Shown: positions 1-9,448, counted from the stretch's first letter. The stretch is DNA of 64,000 nt from Paenibacillus solani (GCF_001277345.1 NZ_LIUT01000001.1:1022897-1086896), one strand, 5' to 3'. Made by a program: numbers and translations. The notes: a model not told the origin generated them from the letters alone.

Positions 1-230
1 TTTCCGGCGTGTATGGTCGCAAGGTCACTTTTGAAGAAGGAGCGCTCTTCGTATTCAGCTCGGAGCAATCATGGGATACAAACATCGAAGTGAAGGATAC
101 AGCGACGGGCTGTACGTATTCATTCGTGCTAGAAGCGGACCGCTCGGTTCTGTTCGCAGTTGATGGGAGTGGCAGCCTGTTGTCCGTGTACCGTCCGGAT
201 GAGGTCGAAATCATCGCAGCAAAAGGCTAA
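1..230 (+). CDS. C-terminal part of an unrecognised protein (5' end outside window)
   Basis: The reading frame is open to the left edge of the window and stops with TAA at 228-230. The GTG at 9 could serve as a start but has no ribosome site, so this is best read as the last ~75 residues of a longer gene. The visible part alternates short hydrophobic and polar stretches (for example VLFAVDGSGSLLSVY), which suggests a beta-sheet domain such as the end of a glycoside hydrolase. That is inference only. It lies 21 bases before the alpha-mannosidase gene on the same strand, so the two are probably in one operon for glycan breakdown. Confidence 0.5.
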   Translation, partial: SGVYGRKVTFEEGALFVFSSEQSWDTNIEVKDTATGCTYSFVLEADRSVLFAVDGSGSLLSVYRPDEVEIIAAKG

Positions 231-251
231 CATAAGGGGGACAACGTAGAG

Positions 252-2987
252 ATGGATCAATCCAGAAAAGCACATATTATCTCTCATACTCACTGGGACC
301 GCGAATGGTATCTACCGTATGAAAAACATCATGTAAGACTGATCGAGCTCATGGACAGCTTGCTTGAGACTATGGAGAAGGACTCGGAATACCGCAGCTT
401 TTTCCTTGATGGTCAGACTATTATTATTGAGGATTATTTGCAGGTGAGACCGGAGAAAAAAGAACAGCTTGAGAAGTTGATCAAAGGTGGACGCATCATT
501 ATCGGTCCTTGGTACATTCTGCAGGATGCTTTCCTGACAAGCAGTGAGGCCAACGTAAGAAATATGCAGATCGGGCACCAGGATGCAGAGCGGTATGGAA
601 CGGTTGCCAAAATCGGATATTTCCCAGATACGTTTGGACTTACAGGCCAGATTCCGCAGCTGATGCTTCAGTCCGGCATTGATAATGCCTTCTTCGGCCG
701 GGGTGTAAAGCCAACAGGCTTTAACAATACCGTCTCCGACAGCGGCTATGAATCCTCATTCTCAGAGCTGATGTGGGAAGGTCCGGACGGCTCGAAGGTG
801 CTGGGCATCCTGTTTGCCAACTGGTACAGTAACGGTAACGAGGTTCCCGTTGATGAAGCGGAGGCAAAAGCATTCTGGGACCGCAAGCTGGCGGATGCCG
901 AGAAATATGCTTCCACACCAGAGCTGCTCTATATGAACGGGTGTGACCATCAGCCGATACAGACCGATCTTCCGGAAGGCATTCGTACAGCGAAGAAGCT
1001 GTATCCGGATACGGAATTTATCCATTCGAACTTTGATGATTACCTGAAAGCCGTCCGTGAGAAGCTGCCGCAGGATCTATCCTCTGTCAAAGGAGAGCTG
1101 CGCAGCCAGCGTACAGACGGTTGGGGAACGCTTGTGAACACGGCCTCGGCACGAGTATACCTGAAGCAGATGAATCAGCACGGACAAACCCTGCTGGAAA
1201 AAGTGGCTGAGCCTCTGGCATCCTATGCCAGCCTGCTGGGCAAGGAATATCCGCATCATCTGTTCACCTACGCATGGAAGACGCTGATGCAGAATCATCC
1301 GCATGACAGCATCTGCGGCTGCAGCGTGGACGAGGTTCACCGTGAGATGGTCACTCGCTTTGAGAAAAGTGCTCACGTAGCGGAAAATATCGTAGACGAC
1401 AGCGTTTGCGTAATCGCAGATGCAGTAGATACGAGCGGTTTCAAAGAGTGGGGATCGGATCCGCTGCCGCTGGTCGTGTTTAATACGACCGGATGGACCC
1501 GCAGCGGAACAGTCAGCATCGAGCTGGATGCGAAGCGGCTTTATTTCCGGGAAGGGTACTCTTTAGAGGAGACCAGCCGCCGAATGAAGGAAGTCGATTT
1601 GAGCGGCCGTGTGCTGGTCAATGCTCAAGGTGAAGCTATTGCCTGCACCGTAGAGGATTTGGGACTTCAGTTCGGGTATGATCTCCCGGATGATCGTTTC
1701 CGCCAGCCGTATATGTCCCGCCGCGTGAAACTGACTTTCGAGGCAAGTGATATTCCTGCAATGGGCTTAACAACCTATGCTTGGGTGAAGAGCGAAGTGA
1801 AGCCTGCCAAGGCAGAATCCTTAATCACTAAGGCTAATGTGATGGAGAATGAGCTGATCAAGGTAGAGATCGAAGTAGACGGTTCCTTCTCCTTGACAGA
1901 TAAAAAGAACGGACAAGTATACCGCGATCTGGGTGTCTATGAAGATACCGGAGATATCGGTAACGAATATATGTACAAGCAGCCGGATGGCGAAACGGCA
2001 TTGACCACTAAAGGCCTAACTGCCCAAATCTCCGTGCTGGAGGATACACCATATCGTGCATCCATTGAAATCGTTCATAATTGGTCCATCCCGGCTATGG
2101 CGGACAGCAAGCTGGACGAAGAGCAGCATGAGCTCATCTATTATCCGAACCGCAAAGCGCAAAGATCGAGTGAAATGGTGGAACTTCGCATTCGCACCGT
2201 GGTCAGTCTGAACCGCAGCGGCAAAGGCGTAGAGATCGAAGCGACGATGGATAATCAGGCGAAGGATCATCGTGTTCGTGCATTGTTCCCGACCGATCTG
2301 GAGACATCGTCCCATCATGTAGATTCCATGTTTGAAGTGGCAACACGTGCTAACGAACCTGCTGCTGAATGGGAGAACCCAAGTTATACGGCTCACCAGC
2401 AAGCATTCGTTGACGTTGCGACGGCATCTGCAGGATTGATGTTAGCGAACCAAGGCCTGAATGAATATGAAGTTCTACGTGACGGCCGGAATACCATCGC
2501 TGTTACATTGCTTCGCTGCGTAGGCGAGCTCGGTGATTGGGGGTATTTCCCTACACCTGAAGCTCAGTGCATCGGCGTTCATACCGTACGTATGGAGGTC
2601 ATTCCGCATCAGGGCGACGGCATGAAGTCAGGCGCATACGCCGAGGCTTACCAGTTCCAAATCCCATGGACGGCTGCACAGACTGGTGTCCACGCGGGAG
2701 CTGTTACCTCGACTTCTGCACCGCTTGAATGGAGCCATGATGAACTTGCGTTCTCTTCCATGAAAGTGAATCCGAAGACCGGGGATCTGATGCTGCGTTG
2801 GTTCAATATGGGAGACGCGGATACAGAGCTGAAGCTGAAATCTTCTCTGCCATCCGAGGGCGTTTATAAGAGCTCCATCCTGGAAGTAGAGGGAACGGTT
2901 CAAAGCTTTGATGATCAGAACAGCTTCACGCTGCCGGTTAAGTCTCACGAAATCGTGACACTGGGCGTTAAAGCTTCGACTAAATAA
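252..2987 (+). CDS. Alpha-mannosidase, glycoside hydrolase family 38
   Basis: This 911-residue enzyme removes alpha-linked mannose from glycans, probably in the cytoplasm since no signal peptide is seen. The N-terminus carries the family hallmark HTHWDREWY (zinc-binding His and Asp). FPDTFGLTGQ at about residue 125 holds the catalytic Asp nucleophile. NHPHDSICG at about 350 is the third conserved metal-site block. A long beta-sandwich half follows, as expected for GH38. The length is close to streptococcal GH38 and E. coli MngB enzymes, so mannosylglycerate or N-glycan mannose are possible substrates; sequence alone does not decide. A purine-rich ribosome site (AAGGGGG) precedes the ATG. It is followed by a terminator and then a hexosaminidase gene, which fits stepwise trimming of N-glycans. 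Confidence 0.93.
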   Translation: MDQSRKAHIISHTHWDREWYLPYEKHHVRLIELMDSLLETMEKDSEYRSFFLDGQTIIIEDYLQVRPEKKEQLEKLIKGGRIIIGPWYILQDAFLTSSEANVRNMQIGHQDAERYGTVAKIGYFPDTFGLTGQIPQLMLQSGIDNAFFGRGVKPTGFNNTVSDSGYESSFSELMWEGPDGSKVLGILFANWYSNGNEVPVDEAEAKAFWDRKLADAEKYASTPELLYMNGCDHQPIQTDLPEGIRTAKKLYPDTEFIHSNFDDYLKAVREKLPQDLSSVKGELRSQRTDGWGTLVNTASARVYLKQMNQHGQTLLEKVAEPLASYASLLGKEYPHHLFTYAWKTLMQNHPHDSICGCSVDEVHREMVTRFEKSAHVAENIVDDSVCVIADAVDTSGFKEWGSDPLPLVVFNTTGWTRSGTVSIELDAKRLYFREGYSLEETSRRMKEVDLSGRVLVNAQGEAIACTVEDLGLQFGYDLPDDRFRQPYMSRRVKLTFEASDIPAMGLTTYAWVKSEVKPAKAESLITKANVMENELIKVEIEVDGSFSLTDKKNGQVYRDLGVYEDTGDIGNEYMYKQPDGETALTTKGLTAQISVLEDTPYRASIEIVHNWSIPAMADSKLDEEQHELIYYPNRKAQRSSEMVELRIRTVVSLNRSGKGVEIEATMDNQAKDHRVRALFPTDLETSSHHVDSMFEVATRANEPAAEWENPSYTAHQQAFVDVATASAGLMLANQGLNEYEVLRDGRNTIAVTLLRCVGELGDWGYFPTPEAQCIGVHTVRMEVIPHQGDGMKSGAYAEAYQFQIPWTAAQTGVHAGAVTSTSAPLEWSHDELAFSSMKVNPKTGDLMLRWFNMGDADTELKLKSSLPSEGVYKSSILEVEGTVQSFDDQNSFTLPVKSHEIVTLGVKASTK

Positions 2988-3034
2988 GCACTTCATTATA
3001 TAGCACTGGGAATTGTGTGTATCCCGGTTCAGCA

Positions 3035-3069
3035 AAAGCCCGATTCCGAGATAACAGGGATCGGGCTTT
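3035..3069 (+). terminator. Hairpin between the mannosidase and hexosaminidase genes
   Basis: AAAGCCCGAT at 3035-3044 pairs perfectly with ATCGGGCTTT at 3060-3069, and three further pairs extend the stem inward. The T-run is short, so read-through into the next gene is likely and the hairpin may only attenuate. Confidence 0.6.
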
Positions 3070-3122
3070 GCTATTTGCATCAGGATAGGAGCATCTCCCA
3101 AATGGGATTATGGAGGAATGAC

Positions 3123-5042
3123 ATGAAGATTCATTTTGATAAACTGCGGGATAAATTGGTTGAAGGAATCAGCGAGCTCGCGGAAATATTGGATATCCGA
3201 ATGACAGAGGGAGAGGGCCTCAAGATTCAGGCAATACAAGCGGAAGGACCGATTCAGGTATCACTTCAGGATGGAGAGGGCTTGATTCGTTACCAAGAAA
3301 CGATACATTTTTACCGTGCATTAGGTGTGTTCCTGGAACAGGCCAGGAAGGAAGCGCATTTTGACATAACGGAGCAACCCAATTTTGATTTCAACGGCAC
3401 GATGCTCGACGTTTCGCGCAATGGCGTTCTCAAAGTTCCGGTAATCAAGCAGTTTATTCGTTATATGGCTCTGATGGGGCTAAACGGATTGATGATGTAT
3501 ACGGAGGATATCTATGAGGTGGAGGAGCAGCCTTACTTTGGATATATGCGAGGACGGTACACAGCTACGGAAATGAAGGAATGTGATGATTACGCTGATC
3601 TGTTCGGTATTGAGATGATTCCGTGTATTCAGACACTGGGGCATTTGCAGCAAGCGCTGAAATGGGGATATGCCGCGGATATCAAGGACCATGCTGATAT
3701 TTTGCTCGCTGGCGAGCCGAAGACATATGCTTTTATCGAGCAGATGATCACTGCAGCGTCCAGTATGTTTCGTTCCAAGCGTATTCATATCGGAATGGAC
3801 GAGGCGTTTCAGGTGGGCCTTGGGAAGTATTTAAAGCTGAATGGAATGCAGGATCGGTTTCAGATTATGAATGACCATGTCAGTCAAGTGCTGGCGATCA
3901 CAGAGCGTCTCGGACTCCAGCCGATGATCTGGAGCGATATGTACTTTAATTTGTTAGCCAACGATTATCAAGGAGCGCTGTACAACGTAGATGCGGATTT
4001 CTCGGACGATAACATGAGCCGTATTCCCAAAGGCGTTCAATTCGTGTACTGGGATTATGGACGCAGAGATGAGGAGGGTTATGAACGATTATTTGAAAAG
4101 CATTTAAAGCTGGGCTCCAAGCCGATATTTGCTGGCGGCATTCATATGTGGAACAGCATCAGTCCTAACAACGGCAAGACATGGATGACTAGCCAGCCTG
4201 CGCTGCGTGCGGCCAAGACCAAGGGAGTTCGCGAGGTTATTGCCACCACCGCTTGGGGGGATGACGGTAACGAAACCAACCACCTGGTCATTCTTGCAGG
4301 CCTGCAGCTGTTTGCAGAGCACGGGTATGGGGAAACGGTTGATGAGGATCTTCTTGCCAGTCGGCTTGCAGCCTGTACGGGCATGGATTTGTTTGATTCA
4401 CTGAATGCTCTGAAAGATATGGATGAGGTTCCTGGTGTATCCGAGGGGAACCACTGGATGGCCAATCCTTCGAAGTACTTACTGTGGCAGGATCCGCTCT
4501 TGGGACTGCTGGACAAGCATGTGGAGGGTGAAGCAGAATCCGTGCTGCCGGAGCATTACGCCAGACTGGAGAAGAAATGGCGGCAAAACAAGGAACAATT
4601 CTCGGCACCGTATAGCCATGTATTCGATTTCTATGAGAGGCTTGCATCAGTCCTCGTTATCAAAAGTACACTTGGGGTCACTTTGAGAAAGCTGTATCAT
4701 GCCGGGGATAAGACTCAGCTTGCTGAGTTTGCTGAAGCGATTGATTCTCCTATGTCGATACTGAAGCAGCGCATCGAGGAGCTGCGTATTTCGCATCGAA
4801 GATTGTGGATGAGTACGTATAAGCCTTTTGGCTGGGAAGTGCTGGATCTCCGCTACGGGGGACTATTCGCACGCATTTCTTCCACGCAGGACCGAATTGC
4901 GGATTATGTGGAGGGTCACATTGATATGATTGAGGAACTTGAAGCCGAGCGGCTGCTCTTTGATCAAAATGGTCTAACTGATAAACCGCTGGAGGTTAAT
5001 GTAACCTATCAAGCAGCTGTTACGGCAAACTGTTATATATAA
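3123..5042 (+). CDS. Beta-N-acetylhexosaminidase, GH20 (GcnA-like)
   Basis: A 639-residue GH20 enzyme that removes terminal beta-linked GlcNAc or GalNAc from glycans. The catalytic Asp-Glu pair of the family is in HIGMDEAF at about residue 224, preceded by FDFNGTMLDVSRNGV near residue 90, typical of the barrel start. No signal peptide is visible. The size and domain plan match the short GH20C group (streptococcal GcnA) rather than large secreted hexosaminidases; this is from memory of the family. The ATG at 3123 was chosen because GGAGG sits just upstream and the frame before it has no conserved sequence. It probably works with the GH38 alpha-mannosidase just upstream on taken-up N-glycan fragments. 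Confidence 0.88.
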   Translation: MKIHFDKLRDKLVEGISELAEILDIRMTEGEGLKIQAIQAEGPIQVSLQDGEGLIRYQETIHFYRALGVFLEQARKEAHFDITEQPNFDFNGTMLDVSRNGVLKVPVIKQFIRYMALMGLNGLMMYTEDIYEVEEQPYFGYMRGRYTATEMKECDDYADLFGIEMIPCIQTLGHLQQALKWGYAADIKDHADILLAGEPKTYAFIEQMITAASSMFRSKRIHIGMDEAFQVGLGKYLKLNGMQDRFQIMNDHVSQVLAITERLGLQPMIWSDMYFNLLANDYQGALYNVDADFSDDNMSRIPKGVQFVYWDYGRRDEEGYERLFEKHLKLGSKPIFAGGIHMWNSISPNNGKTWMTSQPALRAAKTKGVREVIATTAWGDDGNETNHLVILAGLQLFAEHGYGETVDEDLLASRLAACTGMDLFDSLNALKDMDEVPGVSEGNHWMANPSKYLLWQDPLLGLLDKHVEGEAESVLPEHYARLEKKWRQNKEQFSAPYSHVFDFYERLASVLVIKSTLGVTLRKLYHAGDKTQLAEFAEAIDSPMSILKQRIEELRISHRRLWMSTYKPFGWEVLDLRYGGLFARISSTQDRIADYVEGHIDMIEELEAERLLFDQNGLTDKPLEVNVTYQAAVTANCYI

Positions 5043-5072
5043 TGAGGTCTTAAAACCGTTATATTCAAAATC

Positions 5073-5119
5073 AAAGGAGCCCTCGGGAACAGGTATTTCT
5101 CCTGAAAGAGGGCTCCTTT
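5073..5119 (+). terminator. Rho-independent terminator after the GH20 gene
   Basis: AAAGGAGCCCTC at 5073-5084 is exactly complementary to GAGGGCTCCTTT at 5108-5119. The T-run is weak but the 12-bp stem is strong and lies 30 bases after the stop codon. Confidence 0.75.
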
Positions 5120-5186
5120 CATTTGATTAATGATTGGCTCAGTTATCTATGCTTACGGAAATATCAAGATATATAGCCGAATGCTT

Positions 5187-5345
5187 CTACTCCTGACTGT
5201 TTCCGTGTTCCTTTTCATAAGCAATCAACGTTATTTCTTTTCCAGTGAGCTCGGCAATTTTGGTTTCTGCATCTTCAATCGCTTTTAATGTGCCTTCGTT
5301 CCCTTGCAGTTGTGCAACTTTATAGTCGTTCGAATGAATATCCAA
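5187..5345 (-). CDS. Small conserved-looking protein, 52 residues
   Basis: Reading the minus strand, an AGGAGGG ribosome site sits about 7 bases before a TTG start (5345), and the frame runs 52 residues to TAG. The product begins MDIHSNDYKVAQLQGNEG and continues with a charged amphipathic helix and an ITLIAYEKE strand. No membrane segment or cysteine is present. The ideal ribosome site and the balanced protein-like composition argue for a real gene. Function is unknown; I recall similar short proteins in Paenibacillus but cannot name a family. It lies alone between two terminators, downstream of the L,D-transpeptidase gene on the same strand. Confidence 0.7.
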   Translation of the reverse strand: MDIHSNDYKVAQLQGNEGTLKAIEDAETKIAELTGKEITLIAYEKEHGNSQE

Positions 5346-5550
5346 CGGACAGCCCTCCTTTGTCTGAAGCTAATCTTTGGCTTGTTATATAAGTTCTCCT
5401 GTAAGCTCATCAAACATACGAACAGACCTTGTTATTGAAAAATCAGAGTGCTGATGTATGAAATGTCTCCTTTGGCTGAGGCCTTCTATTGATGAAAATA
5501 GCCGGACTGTATTATAAGTCTAAGTCTGTTCGAACCCATGGAAGTCATTA

Positions 5551-5584
5551 AAAAAGCCAAACACGTTAATGGTGTCTGGCTTTG
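5551..5584 (-). terminator. Terminator of the L,D-transpeptidase gene
   Basis: On the minus strand, AAAGCCAGACAC and its near-complement GTGTTTGGCTTT (5553-5564) form a 12-bp stem with one G-U pair, followed by a T-run. It lies 18 bases beyond the transpeptidase stop. Confidence 0.8.
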
Positions 5585-5601
5585 CTTTTTGGGTTATCAT
5601 C

Positions 5602-6105
5602 TTATTTTTGAATAAGGACAGGGGTATTCATTTTTACTTTATCGTACAGCCATCGAACATCTTTATTATGCATTCGGATACAGCCTGCGGATACATACTT
5701 ACCGATGGAGTTCGCGTTGTTATTCCCGTGAATGGCATAAGCGTAGCTAACCCTGCCATTGATCTTCACATTGATTCCGAGCCAGCGGTCACCGAGCGGG
5801 TTGCGCGGATCGCCACCCTTGATCCCTTCCTTGTAATAAGGTCTGTTTTTTACTTTTTCGTGGATTTTGAACAGGCCTTCCGGGGTGTAAGAAGGTTTTT
5901 TTCCGGTAGCAACCGAGAAGGTTTTGATTACCTTTCCTTTTTCGTAGTAGGTCAGCTTGTTCGTGGATTTGTCGATAACGATAAACTGCGCATACTTGGT
6001 GTACTTACTGTCCAGCTTCTGTCCTGAGGCGCCATGTGAGAAGGCGGGAAAGAGGAAGACTAGCAGCAAGATAAAGGCAAGTATGCGGCTGATGGTCTTA
6101 ATAAT
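5602..6105 (-). CDS. Exported L,D-transpeptidase (YkuD domain)
   Basis: The YkuD domain forms 3-3 peptidoglycan cross-links or attaches proteins to the wall. The active site is seen near the C-terminus as HGN...SIG..VSAGCIRMHN, with the conserved His, the nucleophile Cys and the Arg. Start choice is unusual. The frame is closed by TGA just before 6105, and no ATG or GTG lies ahead of the signal peptide. An ATT at 6105 sits 7 bases after GAGGTG and gives a complete signal peptide (basic MIKTISR, then a leucine-rich core and an AFSHGA cleavage region). The TTG at 6069 has no ribosome site and would leave only half the signal. I therefore prefer ATT; if it is not used, the gene runs 5602-6069. 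It has its own terminator. Confidence 0.88.
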   Translation of the reverse strand: MIKTISRILAFILLLVFLFPAFSHGASGQKLDSKYTKYAQFIVIDKSTNKLTYYEKGKVIKTFSVATGKKPSYTPEGLFKIHEKVKNRPYYKEGIKGGDPRNPLGDRWLGINVKINGRVSYAYAIHGNNNANSIGKYVSAGCIRMHNKDVRWLYDKVKMNTPVLIQK

Positions 6106-6375
6106 GTCCGATCACCTCATTTCGTTCTCCCTCATATATATGCGGGAAAACGCGAATGTTGACGGATTTGTGTATCTAACGAAAAATAGAACAAGTTGTT
6201 TTCAAAGTGGGAAATAAGTGGTGTTTTAAAACGGTATAGTCGTTTATAATGAGGCTTTGTCACTCCCATATGTACTTATGAATGGTGGCGATTTATATTA
6301 CAGAGCAGAGAGCTATCGATTTGCAGAATTGATGCATCCGGTCGTATAAGTTTATAAGAAGGGGTGTTTTTTGAT

Positions 6376-6921
6376 ATGCCTAAGCTATTTGAATCTGCTA
6401 GATTAACTTGTCGGAAAATGACCATAGAAGACGTTGAGCTGTATCATACCTGGCGCAATGATCTGGAAGTGATGCAAACCACCAGTCCACACCTGGATAC
6501 ATATCAGTTAGAGGAGACTAGGGATTTCGTCCAGCATGTGATTCTTGGTTCCAGCTCCTCGAGTAGTTATCTGATCCTGACGAAGGATACGGGCAAACCG
6601 ATTGGCATAATGTCACTGATCCAAATTGACTCCAAGAATCGGAATGCGGAATGCATTATAGATATTGGCGAGAAGGCTTATTGGGGCAAGGGATATGGCT
6701 CGGAAGCGATGGCAATGCTGCTGGATTATGCATTTTGGGAGCTGAATCTGCACCGGGTAAGCCTGCGAGTGTTTTCTTTTAACCATAAAGCGATTAAGCT
6801 ATATGAGCATATTGGATTCGTCCATGAAGGCAGTTCAAGACAGAGCTTATACCGAAATGGCGCATGGCATGACATACTGCATATGGGGATTTTACAGGAA
6901 GAGTATATGTCCAACGGTTGA
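6376..6921 (+). CDS. GNAT-family N-acetyltransferase (RimJ/RimL-like)
   Basis: A 181-residue GNAT enzyme, expected to move an acetyl group from acetyl-CoA to an amine. The acetyl-CoA loop is seen as GKGYGSEAM, followed by the conserved helix and the HRVSLRVFSFNHKAIKLYE segment typical of the RimJ/RimL subgroup. The start at 6376 follows AGAAGGGG at 11 bases; the GTG at 6364 overlaps that site and is less likely. Substrate cannot be inferred. It stands alone ahead of an ABC exporter operon. Confidence 0.85.
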   Translation: MPKLFESARLTCRKMTIEDVELYHTWRNDLEVMQTTSPHLDTYQLEETRDFVQHVILGSSSSSSYLILTKDTGKPIGIMSLIQIDSKNRNAECIIDIGEKAYWGKGYGSEAMAMLLDYAFWELNLHRVSLRVFSFNHKAIKLYEHIGFVHEGSSRQSLYRNGAWHDILHMGILQEEYMSNG

Positions 6922-6998
6922 TTTTCCCGTGCTTCCATAATAAGGTAGGTGTATGGTGTATGTGAAGACAAAGCGAGAATGGGAGAATCAATATAATC

Positions 6999-7784
6999 AT
7001 GACCGAAGAGGAAGTATTATCAATTCAAGACCTTCGAATGAAGTTTGATAATCGTTATGTATTGAATGGTATTGATCTGGAGGTACGCCGCGGCGAGATG
7101 ATTGGGTATATCGGTCCGAACGGCGCAGGAAAGAGCACTACGGTAAAGATCATGCTAGGATTGGTTGAGGGGTACACCGGAACAGTCCGCATATTCGGAC
7201 AGGATATTTCAGATGGGAATATCGATTATAAACGGAGAATCGGGTATGTGCCCGAGGTGGCGGAGCTGTACGATCAATTAACGGCTGCCGAGTATCTGAC
7301 TTTTATAGGTGAACTGTATGGACTATCTTATGATGCTGCTGATTATAAGGCGAAACAATTGATGGAGTGCTTTGATATGGAAAAAGCCTACCATTCCAGG
7401 ATCGCTACCTTCTCTAAAGGAATGCGCCAAAAAGTACTGCTGATCTCAAGCTTGCTGCATGACCCAGATCTGTTGTTTCTTGATGAGCCTTTAAGCGGGC
7501 TGGATGCAAACAGCGTTATGGTGGTCAAAGAGGTACTGGCTCAATTGTCGGCTCAAGGCAAAACGATTTTTTATTCGTCCCATATCATGGATGTGGTTGA
7601 GAAAATCAGCAGCCGAATCATTCTGCTTGCTGACAGCCGGGTGGTGGCGGACGGAACGTTTAAAGAGCTGCAGCAGCATTCCCAGGAAGGAACCCTTGAA
7701 GAGGTGTTCAATCAGCTGACCGGCTTTCATGATCATGCCCGTATTGCAGAGAGGTTTGTATCGATCGTTCGGGGGGAGAGCTGA
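6999..7784 (+). CDS. ABC transporter ATP-binding protein
   Basis: A 261-residue ATPase that powers the membrane protein encoded next. It shows Walker A (GPNGAGKST), the signature FSKGMRQK, and Walker B with D-loop (LLFLDEPLSGLD), followed by an H-loop SSH. The single-domain layout with a short C-terminal tail is that of ABC-2-type exporters (EcsA/CcmA-like group). The stop codon overlaps the ribosome site of the permease gene and the gap between the two genes is one base, so they are translationally linked. The substrate is unknown. Confidence 0.92.
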   Translation: MTEEEVLSIQDLRMKFDNRYVLNGIDLEVRRGEMIGYIGPNGAGKSTTVKIMLGLVEGYTGTVRIFGQDISDGNIDYKRRIGYVPEVAELYDQLTAAEYLTFIGELYGLSYDAADYKAKQLMECFDMEKAYHSRIATFSKGMRQKVLLISSLLHDPDLLFLDEPLSGLDANSVMVVKEVLAQLSAQGKTIFYSSHIMDVVEKISSRIILLADSRVVADGTFKELQQHSQEGTLEEVFNQLTGFHDHARIAERFVSIVRGES

Positions 7785-7785
7785 T

Positions 7786-9405
7786 ATGCAGGGAACCGAA
7801 TTTCGGATGCTGAAGCTCCTGGATCGATTTCAAGGGATTATCTCGAGAATGGGCTATGAAACGCTGCGGCGGATTCTGCATGTCAAGCTGCTGATGGATT
7901 CAAGACGGGTTCCAGTCATACTGGCCTCAAGTAAGCGTCATAAGGAAGAGCAGGACAAGAACTTGTTTGTCAGTTCCCTCTGGATGTATGGCTTAATTGG
8001 GCTGGTTCTGACTCCCTTTGTGTTCTGGAGTGACCCGGAATATTTGATGCCAATGAGCATCTTGTCTGCAATTCTCATGTTTCTAATTATGACTTCGATG
8101 ATTTCGGATTTCTCATCCGTGCTGCTGGATGTGCGGGATCGCAGCATTTTAATGACAAAGCCGATTGATGGTCGTACGGTCGGTTTGGCGAGATCCATTC
8201 ATGCCGGAATCTATTTGCTGCTGCTAACGGGCGCGCTTTCGGCCGGCTCCCTCGTTGTCGGGTTGATCAAACATGGCGTATTGTTCTTCCTGATCTATGT
8301 CATTGAGTTGATTCTGATGAATATGCTAATTTTGGTGAGTACATCCTTGATTTATCTGGTGCTGCTCAAATATTGGGATGGCGAGAAGCTGAAGGATTTG
8401 ATCAATTATGTACAGATTGGCCTATCCGCAACGCTGGCGATTGGTTATCAATTTGTTATTCGTTCCTTTGATCTGATTGATTTCAAGTTGGTGTTTACGC
8501 CAGCATGGTGGCAGATTCTGCTTCCACCCGTGTGGTATGCGGCTCCATACGAGTGGTTGTTTGGCGAGGGGAGCGGTTGGTTGACTGTTCTTTCGTTAAT
8601 CGCTGTGCTTGTCCCGATTTTGCTTATAACAGTCTATTTTCGCTTTATTCCTTCCTTTGAACAGCACTTAGAGAAGCTGGCTCACAATGAAGCAGGAAAA
8701 GGACGGGAACGAGGACGGTTCGATCGATTTGTAGCCCGACTGGTGTGCCGTTCACAACAGGAGCAGGCGTGTTTCCGGTTATCTGCCAGCATGCTAAAGA
8801 ATGAGAGGGAATTTAAGCTTAAGGTATATCCTACGCTCGGTTTGTCGGTACTGCTGCCTTATTTGTTTTTTTTCTCCATGATCCGCACAACCTCCTTATC
8901 GGAAATCGGCACAGGATCATCGTATTACGTGCTGCATGGCATGTTAGTTATGATTGTTACCGTTGTGATGATGTTAAAATTCTCAGGCAAGCCAAAGGCA
9001 TTCTGGTTATTTGGCTCAGCCCCGTTAACAAGCATGGCACCTTTATTTAGAGGGGCATTAAAAGCTTTTGCGGTCAAAATGTTCGTCCCCCTGTTCAGCA
9101 TCAATGCGATCGTATTTCTCTTCATCTTCGGCATACGGATTTTGCCAGACATTCTTGTCATCTTGCTTACCGGCTTATTGTTAATTCCGTTAACAGCCAA
9201 AGCAGTACTGAGACAACCGCCGTTCTCTCAATCGTTTAGCGCCACTCAACAGAAAGATGGATGGTGGGTGCTGTTGTTCTTCTTCGTGATTGGCGGATTA
9301 GGCGGTTTACATTATGCAAGCAGCCTGGCCTCTTATGGCATGGTAGCGTATATTGTTGTGTTGTGCATTACGAATGGCCTAGCCTGGACCAAGCTGTATA
9401 AGTAA
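7786..9405 (+). CDS. ABC transporter membrane protein, multi-pass
   Basis: A 539-residue integral membrane protein with roughly ten to twelve hydrophobic segments, for example around residues 65-110, 140-200 and 400-530. It is the permease partner of the preceding ATPase. The ATG at 7786 follows a GGGGGGAGAG ribosome site placed inside the end of the ATPase gene. The middle (about 280-340) is a charged cytoplasmic loop. No enzymatic motif is visible. It may export a peptide or lipid or act in membrane-protein homeostasis like EcsB; that is analogy, not evidence. No terminator is obvious directly after it. Confidence 0.82.
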   Translation: MQGTEFRMLKLLDRFQGIISRMGYETLRRILHVKLLMDSRRVPVILASSKRHKEEQDKNLFVSSLWMYGLIGLVLTPFVFWSDPEYLMPMSILSAILMFLIMTSMISDFSSVLLDVRDRSILMTKPIDGRTVGLARSIHAGIYLLLLTGALSAGSLVVGLIKHGVLFFLIYVIELILMNMLILVSTSLIYLVLLKYWDGEKLKDLINYVQIGLSATLAIGYQFVIRSFDLIDFKLVFTPAWWQILLPPVWYAAPYEWLFGEGSGWLTVLSLIAVLVPILLITVYFRFIPSFEQHLEKLAHNEAGKGRERGRFDRFVARLVCRSQQEQACFRLSASMLKNEREFKLKVYPTLGLSVLLPYLFFFSMIRTTSLSEIGTGSSYYVLHGMLVMIVTVVMMLKFSGKPKAFWLFGSAPLTSMAPLFRGALKAFAVKMFVPLFSINAIVFLFIFGIRILPDILVILLTGLLLIPLTAKAVLRQPPFSQSFSATQQKDGWWVLLFFFVIGGLGGLHYASSLASYGMVAYIVVLCITNGLAWTKLYK

Positions 9406-9448
9406 CGTGAAATTGCTTTTCATCAGGGCTTGCTTACACAACAATCTC

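Noticed and set aside
2628..3101. Long open frame on the minus strand over the end of the alpha-mannosidase
   Set aside because: It lies entirely on the opposite strand of a well-supported gene and its terminator, with no ribosome site and no protein-like motifs.
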